A stretch of 64,000 bases of DNA from Lysinibacillus pakistanensis (lineage in GTDB: Bacteria; Bacillota; Bacilli; Bacillales_A; Planococcaceae): contig NZ_CP126101.1 of the NCBI RefSeq assembly GCF_030123245.1, positions 5,082,501 through 5,146,500 of the forward strand. The letters run 5' to 3'. The first letter of the stretch is position 1; the number at the start of each line of letters is the position of its first letter. Below the pieces are notes generated by a model. The model did not search any database. It was not told the DNA's origin and was given only the letters and a program-made list of their open reading frames with translations. Both the position numbers and the translations under genes were made by a program. Of the stretch, positions 55,813-64,000 are shown in pieces.

Positions 55813-56448
55813 TTATTTTAAACGATTAGGAATGACTTCTTCTTGTAACCAATGCTCGCTTGTTTGAACATGATCCATTCTGACAAATTTCCCCAAATTG
55901 GATTGGAAATCATCGTAATGGAATGAACCAGCATTTCTAATGACATACCCCTCTTGTTCACCATCAAACAGTGATATACCCGTAAATGTACGTTTTATTT
56001 TTTCTTCATCGAAAATCCCTCGATATAAAACAGGTACCGTTTCAATACCTAACTCAGCGGCAAAGGCAATCGTCTCATCCCAGCTCAAACAAATATTATC
56101 TTCATTCCAAATACTAAACAAATAAAAGTAGCTTGTTAACGCTTGATAATAAATGGAATGCTTGGCGTAAACATTTTCTCCACATAATCGCCAATCATTT
56201 GGAATCCTATACGCAAAACTCGCGTGAAATGTTTTTACCCAATGTCTAGAGGGATGGTTGGCTGAATTGATACTTCTAGCATGCATATAGTCTCTGTATA
56301 GGGTTGTGCCTTCCCCATCTAATTTTTCAGTGACAACCACTTCTTTTCCTAAAAAGTGATTCACGTTTTTAGCAACTTTATCATCATGGGTATAGCCCCT
56401 GCTCCAAGGTAAATGAAAGCTTCTTGGGTATTTTTTTAATTTCGACAT
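55813..56448 (-). CDS. Rnl2-like RNA ligase
   Basis: 211-residue nucleotidyltransferase-fold ligase that seals RNA 3'-OH and 5'-phosphate ends via a lysyl-AMP. Motif I EKLDGEG puts the nucleophile at Lys42, the conserved Arg is in HARSIN (58), the motif III region is GENVYAKHS (Glu91), motif IV is EGYVIR (166-171), and motif V is KFVR (Lys187). The short C-terminus lacks the Rnl2 specificity domain. It follows the kinase-HD gene by 24 nt; together they resemble a split healing-and-sealing pair. GGAAGTG precedes the start. Confidence 0.85.
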   Translation of the reverse strand: MSKLKKYPRSFHLPWSRGYTHDDKVAKNVNHFLGKEVVVTEKLDGEGTTLYRDYMHARSINSANHPSRHWVKTFHASFAYRIPNDWRLCGENVYAKHSIYYQALTSYFYLFSIWNEDNICLSWDETIAFAAELGIETVPVLYRGIFDEEKIKRTFTGISLFDGEQEGYVIRNAGSFHYDDFQSNLGKFVRMDHVQTSEHWLQEEVIPNRLK

Positions 56449-56472
56449 ATCATCACTTCCTTTCCCTATTAT

Positions 56473-57429
56473 TTATTTAGCAAATTGATCTGCCTCACGG
56501 AAAAAGTAAAGCCTCGTTAATAAATCACCATCTAATAGATGATAAATTTCACTGCCACCTCTATCGCCCCCATACTGTATTAACATATGGAATTGCACTA
56601 AATAAACGACCTTTAAAACAAAGTTCTCCTCAAAGCCCAACTCTAATAAAAAATGACAAACCAGTTGAGCAGATACATTTTCATGTCCAAAATAGCCATA
56701 TCGTTGTTGCAATGGTTTATATTTTTTACAAAATGGCTTACCGACATCATGAAACAATGCAGCTATTTGTAATGCCAATTTGTCGCTTTCCATATAGTAT
56801 TCATTGATATAGGCAAATACGAAATACGTATGCTGACATAGTAAAAATTGATGGAATGGGTTTTCTTGATCGAATTGATAAATTTCTTTAAAAAGTGGGA
56901 TTGATCGAAGTGTTTGAAAAAGCTCTTCATAAGTGGGCTGGCTCTGAATGAGTGCAATAAATTGCTGTTGAGAAATTTCATAGGGACTTGAATCATGTAC
57001 AATATGCACTACATCAAATCCTTCTCCTACTGTTGGGAATTCTAAATGCTTTCTCATTTTTTCCATCACCAATAATGGTACATGCCGCTTCCGTTGTTGG
57101 TTTCTAGCTACACAAATTGAATAAGGTGTATCAAAGTAATAGCATTCCTTCTTAATATTGCTTGGTAATTTACGAAGTGCAAACACCCTGCGGTCCCTTT
57201 CAATATTTGTGGCATCAACTATGACAGAAAAACCTTTTGCCACTAAATTATTTAAACGCTCATATAATGTACGAAAGACTACACGTGATTTTTGCTTCGT
57301 TGCATCGCCAAACAATTCCTGACGTATTGCATCACTCGAAAGAATGACTGCATTTTCGCTTATTGCTAGCTGTTTCACAAATGTACTTTTTCCACTCCCA
57401 GGCAACCCCACTGTAAAGATTACCTTCAT
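56473..57429 (-). CDS. Polynucleotide kinase-HD domain fusion
   Basis: 318 residues. The N-terminal P-loop kinase has Walker A GLPGSGKST (about 8-16), VDATNIERDRR (kinase DATN region) and an arginine-rich lid (RNQQRKRH). The C-terminal HD phosphohydrolase has LLCQHTYFVFAYINEYY and ALFHDVGKPF, with later His residues (GHENVSAQ, QFHMLIQ). The layout is analogous to T4 Pnkp: 5'-kinase plus a 3' end phosphatase or cyclic phosphodiesterase, here by an HD domain (inference). The start is ATG 57429 (MKVIFTVG), with GGAGG 8 nt upstream. First gene of the repair operon. Confidence 0.85.
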   Translation of the reverse strand: MKVIFTVGLPGSGKSTFVKQLAISENAVILSSDAIRQELFGDATKQKSRVVFRTLYERLNNLVAKGFSVIVDATNIERDRRVFALRKLPSNIKKECYYFDTPYSICVARNQQRKRHVPLLVMEKMRKHLEFPTVGEGFDVVHIVHDSSPYEISQQQFIALIQSQPTYEELFQTLRSIPLFKEIYQFDQENPFHQFLLCQHTYFVFAYINEYYMESDKLALQIAALFHDVGKPFCKKYKPLQQRYGYFGHENVSAQLVCHFLLELGFEENFVLKVVYLVQFHMLIQYGGDRGGSEIYHLLDGDLLTRLYFFREADQFAK

Positions 57430-57836
57430 CCTTTTCACCTCCCTTCAAGATTCTATATCGTGTATCGTGTCAAATTCTTTAGGTATGGATACTATTAATT
57501 TTAACAATAATTTATTGTAATCAGTCATATTGTGTCAGGATAGTACATATAAAAAAGACTGCTCCACCTTTTTGTAGAGCAGTCTATGTGTATTAATATT
57601 TTATTACCTTACACTGTTATTGTATCATAAATTTACAAAAATTACTAGACTATACTTCTTTGCGAAGTAGATGTATGATAAATTTCCTGATTCAATCACC
57701 CTACTATTCCCCTTGGGATAAAGGTGTTTGGACAACCATTTATAGAGAATCACAATTACCTTCATTTTCACCATCTTTATAGGTGAGGATTACTGCCGCA
57801 GGAAGAGAAAAATATGGAGAGGAATGTGAGTAAACG
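57430..57836. other. Spacer between divergent RNA-repair operon and helD
   Basis: About 400 nt without a gene. It contains a minus-strand terminator (57551-57585) ahead of the kinase gene and a small inverted repeat CTTCTTTGCGAAGTAG near 57655. No convincing promoter for either side could be chosen; minus-strand TTGACA near 57470 lacks a well-spaced -10. Confidence 0.4.
57551..57585 (-). terminator. Terminator upstream of the kinase-HD gene
   Basis: AGACTGCTCTAC and GTGGAGCAGTCT pair (one G-T) around a short loop and are followed by T6 on the minus strand. No minus-strand gene lies upstream to explain it, so it may attenuate the repair operon or end a short RNA. Confidence 0.7.
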
Positions 57837-60140
57837 TTGGAAAATCAAAATGAATGGCTAGAAGAAAAGCATTACCTTGAGCATAGTTTAAATCTCATTG
57901 ATTACAAAAAAAGCGAATTACTTCGTAAAGAAAAAGGCTTCAAAGAAAATGCTGTCGCCCTGAAGAAATCTTTTTGGAACGATGTCAGGGTTAATTTAGA
58001 TACTGCTGAAGATGTTGACGAAACCTTTTTTGCGATTAAGCAACAGGTAGAGCTTCTATCTGACTCAGAGCTTGCACAGCAACGTGCAATTCGTAACGTA
58101 AAGGTATACGAACGTTTACAACAATCACCCTATTTTGCTCGTATTGACTTTTTACAAAATGGGCACCAAGATCCTTTAAAAATTTATATAGGTGTAGCCA
58201 CATTATTGGACGAACAGGATGACAATATAGTTATTTATGATTGGCGTGCACCTATATCGAGTATGTACTATGATTACACACCTGGCGATGCAACCTACGA
58301 AACATTAGGTGAAGAAATTCATGGTGAAATGTTACTAAAACGACAATTTATAATTAAAAATGGGCAGCTACAATCCATGTTTAATACTGGTCTTACCATT
58401 GGTGATGACTTATTACTTGATATTCTTGCGCAAAATGCAAACGAACATATTCGTAGTATCGTTGCAACGATTCAAGCTGAACAAAATAAGATTATTCGAC
58501 ATGTTCACTCACGCTATCTCATCGTAGAGGGTGTTGCGGGTAGTGGTAAAACAGCTGTTGCTTTACAACGAGTAGCCTATCTATTGTATCGTTATCGCAA
58601 TGAAATGACTGCAGATCAAATTTTACTGATTACACCTAATCAACTTTTTAATCAATATGTCCATACGGTCTTACCTGATTTAGGTGAGGACAACATGCAG
58701 CAATTAACGTTCATTGAGTATGCTGAGAAACGTTTAGGTCGACAGTTCCAATTAGAATATCCTTATGAGCAGCTTGAAGATCTTTTAACAGAAAAGAATG
58801 ACACTCATTATCGAACAAAATTAAGCGCTATTTCTTTTAAAGCGAGTCTTCACTACAAACAATTAATGGATCAATATGTAAGCTATTTATCGAGCAAAGG
58901 TTTATTATTTAAAAATATTGTTTTTCGTGGAGAACGAATTATTCCAGCCCAAGCAATTACAGAATACTTCTATTCTTTCCCTTTCTCAATGTCAATACCT
59001 GATCGCCTACAATTAGTGAAAGAATGGTTATTGCAGCAATTAACGAAATTTGAAAGGGATGAACGTAGAAAGGAATGGGTAGAACAAGAGGCTGAACTAT
59101 TAGACAAGGAGGACTACTCCCAGTCTTACAAGGAGCTTTTATATGAGGGACGCTATACAGAAAACTCTTTCGATGATTTTGATCAAGAACGCAAAAAATT
59201 AGCAAGACAAATTGTCAAAAAACACTTTAAACCATTACGCAGCTCCGTTAATCAGTTAAGGTTTGTCCATATATTAGGCATGTATCGACAACTCTTTGAT
59301 CTGAATAGTCCCATTCATAAAGAATTACAGCACCTTATGCCAGACAATTGGGAGGATATTTGCCAGCAAACACTCCCTAATTTAGCAAAACGTCTGATTG
59401 CCTATGAGGATGTAGCACCATTTTTATATTTACAGGACAAAATCGAGGGGCAACAGACAAATACGATGATCCGTCATGTATTGATTGACGAAGCCCAAGA
59501 TTATTCGCCATTTCAATTAACGGTTTTACAGCAGTTATTTCCAAAGGCACATATGACCATTTTAGGAGATGGACATCAAACGATTCATCCGCATACCTTT
59601 AGTAATCCTTCACTGCTTGACCCTCAATTATATGGGGAACAGGCAGAAAAAATGATTTTAACGAAAAGCTATCGTTCGACAAAGCAAATCATTCAACTCA
59701 CTGCCAAGATTTTAAACGATGGTAGTGAAGTAGAGGCATTTAACCGAAATGGTCCAGAACCATCGATTACTATTGTGCCGAATGAATTGGCATTAACTGA
59801 GCAAATTATCCAAAGCATCAACGATCTATCTACCAAATTTGAAACCATTGCTGTTATTTGTAAAACTGCAGCTGAATGCTCTGCTGTTTATGAGCAATTA
59901 AGCACTCAAGTAGATATTCAACTGATTAACCACAATACCAAGCAATTTAAAAAGGGTATATTATTACTGCCAGCATATATGGCAAAAGGTATCGAATTTG
60001 ATGCAGTTCTTATCTATAATGCATCTTCAGCTAATTACTCAAGAGAAAACGAACGTAACTATTTCTATACGGCCTGCACGAGAGCTATGCATGAGTTACA
60101 CATTTATGCCATCAACAAATTAACGTATTTTCTACAATAA
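57837..60140 (+). CDS. helD: HelD-like UvrD/Rep helicase (RNA polymerase-associated)
   Basis: 767-residue superfamily 1 ATPase. The N-terminal coiled arm (LEEKHYLEHSLNLIDYKKSELLRKEK) inserts into RNA polymerase in characterised HelD proteins and helps release stalled or hibernating enzyme. Walker A is GVAGSGKTA near residue 230, Walker B is VLIDEAQDYSPFQ, and motif VI is YTACTRAMHELHIY. Length is close to B. subtilis HelD. The start is TTG 57837, because a stop codon lies two codons upstream. Divergent from the RNA-repair operon. Confidence 0.9.
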   Translation: MENQNEWLEEKHYLEHSLNLIDYKKSELLRKEKGFKENAVALKKSFWNDVRVNLDTAEDVDETFFAIKQQVELLSDSELAQQRAIRNVKVYERLQQSPYFARIDFLQNGHQDPLKIYIGVATLLDEQDDNIVIYDWRAPISSMYYDYTPGDATYETLGEEIHGEMLLKRQFIIKNGQLQSMFNTGLTIGDDLLLDILAQNANEHIRSIVATIQAEQNKIIRHVHSRYLIVEGVAGSGKTAVALQRVAYLLYRYRNEMTADQILLITPNQLFNQYVHTVLPDLGEDNMQQLTFIEYAEKRLGRQFQLEYPYEQLEDLLTEKNDTHYRTKLSAISFKASLHYKQLMDQYVSYLSSKGLLFKNIVFRGERIIPAQAITEYFYSFPFSMSIPDRLQLVKEWLLQQLTKFERDERRKEWVEQEAELLDKEDYSQSYKELLYEGRYTENSFDDFDQERKKLARQIVKKHFKPLRSSVNQLRFVHILGMYRQLFDLNSPIHKELQHLMPDNWEDICQQTLPNLAKRLIAYEDVAPFLYLQDKIEGQQTNTMIRHVLIDEAQDYSPFQLTVLQQLFPKAHMTILGDGHQTIHPHTFSNPSLLDPQLYGEQAEKMILTKSYRSTKQIIQLTAKILNDGSEVEAFNRNGPEPSITIVPNELALTEQIIQSINDLSTKFETIAVICKTAAECSAVYEQLSTQVDIQLINHNTKQFKKGILLLPAYMAKGIEFDAVLIYNASSANYSRENERNYFYTACTRAMHELHIYAINKLTYFLQ

Positions 60141-60148
60141 TAGGACAC

Positions 60149-60177
60149 AGGAGAATCTGTAAAGAACAGATTCTCCT
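60149..60177 (+). terminator. Terminator after helD, copy 1 of an identical pair
   Basis: AGGAGAATCTGT and ACAGATTCTCCT form a 12-bp stem with a 5-nt loop. The same 29 bp recur exactly at 60927-60955. Confidence 0.75.
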
Positions 60178-60237
60178 CATAGTGTTGAAAAACTAAATGG
60201 TCAAGGGACTCTTTGTGAATATTTAGTCAAAATGAAG

Positions 60238-60367
60238 GTGTTTTCCATTCCAGGCTACTCGCTTTCCAGTGGGCGAGCGACGAGCCGCTTCCTGCGCTGA
60301 CGCTCCGTGCAGGGTCTCGTCTGTCTCGCTATCCCACGGGAGTCGAGTAGCCTTCCACTCCAATCAG
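60238..60367 (-). repeat. Palindromic intergenic repeat, unit A
   Basis: On the minus strand it begins GCTGATTGGAGTGGAAGGCT and ends GGAATGGAAAACAC. Arms CGAGTAGCC and GGCTACTCG (60344-60352 and 60253-60261) pair. The interior is GC-rich and contains GAGACCCTG and GAAGCGGCTC. These strings are shared with unit B in opposite orientation. Elements of this type are common between genes in Bacillaceae, as I recall. Confidence 0.75.
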
Positions 60368-60653
60368 CAATAGTGTAGAACTTTAAATATTTTCTTCCCT
60401 TAAAAGTAAAGTAAAAGCATATTACTTACTATCATTAAATAGATAGAATAGTGGTACAATCCTATAGTTGTCAACCTACATTTTGTGCATAAAAATACTT
60501 TATAACTAAACATAAAGCCTCTTACTGCTGTCGTACTGCTTTCGCATAGAAAAATGTTATCAGCTTCATTTTTTACGAAAAATAGTGATGGTTAAGACTT
60601 AAATTTATCACTATACATTTATGTGAAATGTCAACGAAAATACTATGAGCAGT

Positions 60654-60851
60654 GGTTGATTGGAGTGTAGACTGAGTGATTCCTCGGGGATTCAGCGTCA
60701 CAGATGAGACCCTGGAACGCGAGTGAAGCGGCTCATCGGACGCCCCCAGGAAGCTCTGCTCTGCGCGAAAGCGAAGCGTCAGCGGCAAATGTTTTCTGTA
60801 GCGAAAGCAAAGCGACAGCTACAAAGCACTCAGTCAGAACGGAAATCAACC
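60654..60851 (+). repeat. Palindromic intergenic repeat, unit B, MITE-like
   Basis: 198 bp with perfect 8-bp terminal inverted repeats (GGTTGATT / AATCAACC) and an inner 9-bp pair (GACTGAGTG / CACTCAGTC). The GAGACCCTGGAACGCGAG and GAAGCGGCTCATCG strings match unit A reversed. Its right half carries two tandem copies of the 36-bp repeat (GCGAAAGCGAAGCG, AGCGAAAGCAAAGCG). No coding potential is seen. Confidence 0.75.
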
Positions 60852-60926
60852 CCTCGTCTTGAAAAAGGGTTATATTTTTAATTTGTCACCTTGATTTCAT
60901 TGACATAATAGTATTTCAACAACATG

Positions 60927-60955
60927 AGGAGAATCTGTAAAGAACAGATTCTCCT
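60927..60955 (-). terminator. Terminator after amino-acid ABC ATPase, copy 2 of an identical pair
   Basis: Same 29-bp hairpin as at 60149-60177, followed by T-poor sequence on the minus strand but placed 7 nt after the ATPase gene stop. Confidence 0.7.
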
Positions 60956-60962
60956 ATTATTT

Positions 60963-61718
60963 TTATATATAGAATGTGTAGTCTTCTGGAATAACACGTT
61001 TAAGGAATTTTTTGGTCCGCTCTTCTTTTGGATTCACAAATATATCATGTGGACTTCCTTCCTCTACAACGACTCCACCATCCATAAATATTACTCGATT
61101 GGCTACATCCTTTGCAAAGCCCATTTCATGTGTGACAACAAGCATCGTTGTACCCTCAGCTGCTATGTTTTTCATGACCTGTAGTACCTCACCGACTAAC
61201 TCTGGATCGAGTGCAGAGGTTGGTTCATCAAATAAAATAATATCTGGATTTAACGCCACTGCTCGTGCGATCCCAACTCGTTGCTGTTGACCTCCAGACA
61301 ACTGACTTGGATAGGCATCATACTTTTCCGAAAGCCCTACTTTATCAAGTGCCTTCTTACCAATCTCAATTGCCTGTGCTTTCGGTACCTTTCGACCAAT
61401 GATAAGGCCCTCTGTCACGTTTTCTAAGGCCGTTTTATTAGTGAAGAGATTGTAGTTTTGAAAGACAAATGCTACACGCTGACGAATTGCATGTACGTCT
61501 TTTTTCTTTACATGTTGAAAATCGACTTGAATATCTCCAAATGTTGCATGTCCTTGATCAGCATTTTCTAAAAAGTTAATGCATCGTAATAAGGTTGTTT
61601 TCCCTGAACCACTGGGACCTAAAATAACAACAACATCACCTTTATCAATGGCTAAATCGACGCCCTTTAAAATTTCATTATTACCAAATGATTTATGGAT
61701 ATTTTTAATCTCTAACAT
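60963..61718 (-). CDS. Polar amino acid ABC transporter ATPase
   Basis: 251 residues. Walker [17 protein letters not shown]-loop VFQNYNLF, signature [15 protein letters not shown] and Walker [17 protein letters not shown] are present. The subfamily is GlnQ/HisP/TcyN, for glutamine, histidine or cystine import. The gene order binding protein-permease-permease-ATPase is typical. Cystine is a plausible substrate by resemblance to Tcy systems, but unproven. Confidence 0.93.
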   Translation of the reverse strand: MLEIKNIHKSFGNNEILKGVDLAIDKGDVVVILGPSGSGKTTLLRCINFLENADQGHATFGDIQVDFQHVKKKDVHAIRQRVAFVFQNYNLFTNKTALENVTEGLIIGRKVPKAQAIEIGKKALDKVGLSEKYDAYPSQLSGGQQQRVGIARAVALNPDIILFDEPTSALDPELVGEVLQVMKNIAAEGTTMLVVTHEMGFAKDVANRVIFMDGGVVVEEGSPHDIFVNPKEERTKKFLKRVIPEDYTFYI

Positions 61719-61731
61719 GCTTCATCACCCC

Positions 61732-62433
61732 TCAGGCATTTGCTGCTTTAAATTTACTTAAATGCTTCTCATATCGTTTAAAGAGAAATTCAACGGTACT
61801 ACATAAAATTAAGTAGACAATGAAAATATCAATATATGCTTCTACATAATTGTAACCAACATTGGCAGCTACCTTAGCCTTCAATGTGATTTCAGGTAAG
61901 GACATAGCATAGCCTAAAGATGTCGCTTTAATAAGATTAACAGTAGCTGTACAAATATTTGGCATAGCCACCACTAAGGCTTGTGGAATAATTATTCGGC
62001 GATAGGCCTGAAATGTCGTTAAGCCTGTTGCATGCGCTGCCTCCAACTGGCCTTTTTCAATCGTACTTAAAGCAGAACGAAATACCTCAATTAAAATAGC
62101 CGTTGTACTAAAGGCAAAGACAATAAATGCATACCAAATAGGATTGATTTTATAAATATCATAGCTTATATTGTATTTTTCAAAAATAATTTTTAGCATT
62201 AACGGAATGCTACTATACATAATAAAAATTTGAATAATTATGGGTGTTCCTCTGACAAAGGAAACATAAATCTTTGCTAAATGATGAATAACTGGAATTT
62301 TATTAATCCGTGTTAATGCCAGTAAAAAACCAAGTGGCAAAGCAACAAGCAACGCAACAACGGTTACAAGGAGTGCAATAGGAACACCTGATAATGCTAC
62401 AAAAAAGGTTTCAAGTAAAAATTGATAATTCAT
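61732..62433 (-). CDS. Polar amino acid ABC permease (second)
   Basis: 233 residues, about five membrane segments. The HisM-type region FVRGTPIIIQIFIMYSSIPL and the EAA loop (EAAHATGLTTFQAYRRIIIPQAL) that docks on the ATPase are visible. It is 12 nt after the first permease and 13 nt before the ATPase, in one operon. Forms a heterodimer with the other permease. Confidence 0.92.
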   Translation of the reverse strand: MNYQFLLETFFVALSGVPIALLVTVVALLVALPLGFLLALTRINKIPVIHHLAKIYVSFVRGTPIIIQIFIMYSSIPLMLKIIFEKYNISYDIYKINPIWYAFIVFAFSTTAILIEVFRSALSTIEKGQLEAAHATGLTTFQAYRRIIIPQALVVAMPNICTATVNLIKATSLGYAMSLPEITLKAKVAANVGYNYVEAYIDIFIVYLILCSTVEFLFKRYEKHLSKFKAANA

Positions 62434-62445
62434 GGCTTCCCCTCC

Positions 62446-63153
62446 CTATGTTGTTTCTAATGTCTTTTTCCCTTTGCCAAAAAACTTTTCCAGCATAGCA
62501 AAGAATTTTTCAATAATAATTGAAAGCACCCAATAAACAATGGCTAAAGCAATATATATCTCTAATGCATGTGCATTTATATTACTAGCGATAATTAAAT
62601 TTGCCTTCCCAACAATGTCAATTAAGCCAATCGTATAAGCAAGTGCCCCCTCCTGTAATAACGCAATCATACCGTTCCCAAAGTTTGGTAAGGCAACAAC
62701 AAGTGCTTGGGGGAAAATAATACGTCGATAGGCTTGAATTGGCGTTAATCCTACACTAACAGCTGCTTCAAATTGACCTTTAGGAATTGCTAAATATGCG
62801 GAACGTATCACTTCTGACATAATTGCAGCGAACTGCAACGTAAATGTCACAACAACAAAAATAGCCGTTTCAATCGAATGCAGATTTATGCCAACATTTT
62901 CTGCTAATGCTGGTACACCATAATAGACAAGAAATAATAGGACAATTGATGGTGTACAACGCATAATTGTTGTATATAGATTCGCTAATTTTTGTAATGA
63001 TTTTACTGAGCTTAACTTTGCAGCCGCTAATAGTAAGCCTAATATTGTGCCTAATACAATGGAAGATCCTGCAACTAAAAATGTCACTTTTAAAAAGGGC
63101 AATAATACAGGGATTGAATTCCAAATGTATGATGCATCAAAATACTTCTCCAT
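62446..63153 (-). CDS. Polar amino acid ABC permease (first)
   Basis: 235 residues. Segments such as LLPFLKVTFLVAGSSIVLGTI and the TTIMRCTPSIVLLFLVYYGVP region are followed by the EAA loop EAAVSVGLTPIQAYRRIIFPQAL. Homologous to the second permease. The gene follows the binding protein after 155 nt that contain a terminator-like hairpin. Confidence 0.92.
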   Translation of the reverse strand: MEKYFDASYIWNSIPVLLPFLKVTFLVAGSSIVLGTILGLLLAAAKLSSVKSLQKLANLYTTIMRCTPSIVLLFLVYYGVPALAENVGINLHSIETAIFVVVTFTLQFAAIMSEVIRSAYLAIPKGQFEAAVSVGLTPIQAYRRIIFPQALVVALPNFGNGMIALLQEGALAYTIGLIDIVGKANLIIASNINAHALEIYIALAIVYWVLSIIIEKFFAMLEKFFGKGKKTLETT

Positions 63154-63210
63154 TTCCTCACCAACTTTTATAAATATCTAATTATAGCGTAGTAAATTTT
63201 TCTTTGTATG

Positions 63211-63249
63211 AATAAAGACTGCTGAGTATACTGACTCAACAGCCTTTTA
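63211..63249 (-). terminator. Hairpin between binding protein and permease genes
   Basis: Minus strand GGCTGTTGAGT and ACTCAGCAGTC pair over 11 bp with two G-T pairs, then TTTATTC. Probably a leaky terminator that keeps binding protein in excess. Confidence 0.7.
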
Positions 63250-63308
63250 TTGATAGTAGCAGCTGCTAACACCTTCTCTTCCGAAGAGAATTCATTAATT
63301 ACCGCCTA

Positions 63309-64000
63309 TTAACGGTTCACTTTTTCTAACACTTCAAATAAATCTCGTCCGTAAAATTTTGTGCTTAATTCATTTGTTTTCTTCTGCTCTTTAATCTGTG
63401 CGATAGCTTTATCATATGCATCTGCAAATTCTTGTTCCTTTTTATTAAACAATGGCCATGTTTTGATAACAGCAAATTCATTGTAAACAACATCATCTTT
63501 TAAGTTATGGTAAGGACCATCCTCTGCTAAAACTTGTTGCTTAAACGGACCTTCAATCATAACACCGCCATCCACACGTTTTTCATTTACCCATTGCACA
63601 ACATCAACCGTAAACGCATCTCCAGCCTGTAATTTTACTTTATTGTCAGGATGAGCTGTGTTGTACTCATCAATAATTGTATACTGGGCATTATTCGCAG
63701 CAATCGGTGCCAATGCATAGCCCTTTTTCGCGAAGTCTTCTAATGTTTTTATACCTTCATCTTCTTTTCGTAATACTAAACCAGCGCTACTTAATCCTAA
63801 AAATTCTTTCGGGAAAATAAACTTTTCTGTACGTTCCTGTGTAAAGAATGCATTTTTAACCCCTACTTGATATTTCCCTTGCTCAACACCAATCAATAAA
63901 TCATCACTTGTTGTCCCTACATACTCAAACTTATATTCAGGTAATAATTCATCCACCAGCTTCATCACTTCAACATCATAGCCTGTCGGATTTCCTTTAT
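63309..64000 (-). CDS. Polar amino acid ABC substrate-binding protein (N-terminus outside window)
   Basis: C-terminal 229 residues of a family 3 solute-binding protein; the frame is open to the window edge (KGNPTGYDVEVMKLVDELLPEY). It shows the type II fold pattern GVEQGKYQVGVKNAFFTQERTEKF, then VLRKEDEGIKTLEDFAKKGYAL and the hinge return. The missing part should contain the lipoprotein signal. Ligand likely a polar amino acid such as cystine. Confidence 0.9.
   Translation of the reverse strand, partial: KGNPTGYDVEVMKLVDELLPEYKFEYVGTTSDDLLIGVEQGKYQVGVKNAFFTQERTEKFIFPKEFLGLSSAGLVLRKEDEGIKTLEDFAKKGYALAPIAANNAQYTIIDEYNTAHPDNKVKLQAGDAFTVDVVQWVNEKRVDGGVMIEGPFKQQVLAEDGPYHNLKDDVVYNEFAVIKTWPLFNKKEQEFADAYDKAIAQIKEQKKTNELSTKFYGRDLFEVLEKVNR

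Noticed and set aside
1..64000. CRISPR array, prophage or insertion sequence
   Set aside because: No regularly spaced repeats, phage structural genes or transposase motifs were found; repeats present are short and non-coding.

Overview
The window reads as chromosome of a low-GC, endospore-forming Firmicute. Gene order, protein sequences and intergenic repeats fit Lysinibacillus or a close Bacillaceae/Planococcaceae relative; this is an inference from family resemblance, not a database match. About two thirds of the genes lie on the minus strand. No rRNA, insertion sequence, phage or CRISPR array is visible.

Positions 1-22400 are the conserved core, read on the minus strand: ctsR-mcsA-mcsB-clpC-radA, yacL-ispD, ispF, gltX, a cysteine T-box with cysE-cysS-mrnC-rlmB-rae1, then sigH, rpmG-secE, nusG, rplK-rplA, the L10 leader with rplJ-rplL, an RsmC-like methyltransferase and the start of rpoB. 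Two departures from the usual Bacillus order stand out. disA is missing between radA and yacL, and a plus-strand SWIM zinc-finger gene sits between ispD and ispF.

Positions 22400-39450 are mixed accessory and metabolic DNA. They hold a compact, heavily self-complementary intergenic element, CorA, a HemAT-type aerotaxis receptor, an aldehyde dehydrogenase broken by one in-frame stop codon, a DUF4003 protein, a possible 42-residue small protein, a DUF779/aldehyde dehydrogenase pair, RluF, and a complete liv-type branched-chain amino acid ABC transporter.

Positions 39900-47050 hold a two-component system (response regulator and kinase) followed by a separate four-gene operon: a PrsA/SurA-like foldase lipoprotein, a VTC-type polyphosphate polymerase domain protein, a DUF4956 membrane protein and a CotH-family kinase. 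Both promoters carry GACA repeats 11 bp apart, placed identically relative to the -10 box, so the regulator probably controls both.

Positions 47100-64000 include a Fur-type site before an IsdG-like haem oxygenase, a YeiH exporter with a LysR regulator, a second LysR gene divergent from a CofE-like protein, and a YfcC transporter with an M20 amidohydrolase. Next comes the most interesting unit. A polynucleotide kinase-HD protein, an Rnl2-like RNA ligase and a 68-nt tRNA-like element lie in that order on one strand and end at one terminator, which suggests an RNA (possibly tRNA) end-healing and sealing system. A HelD-like RNA polymerase helicase is divergent from it. The window ends with a repeat-rich spacer and a polar amino-acid ABC transporter whose binding protein runs off the edge.
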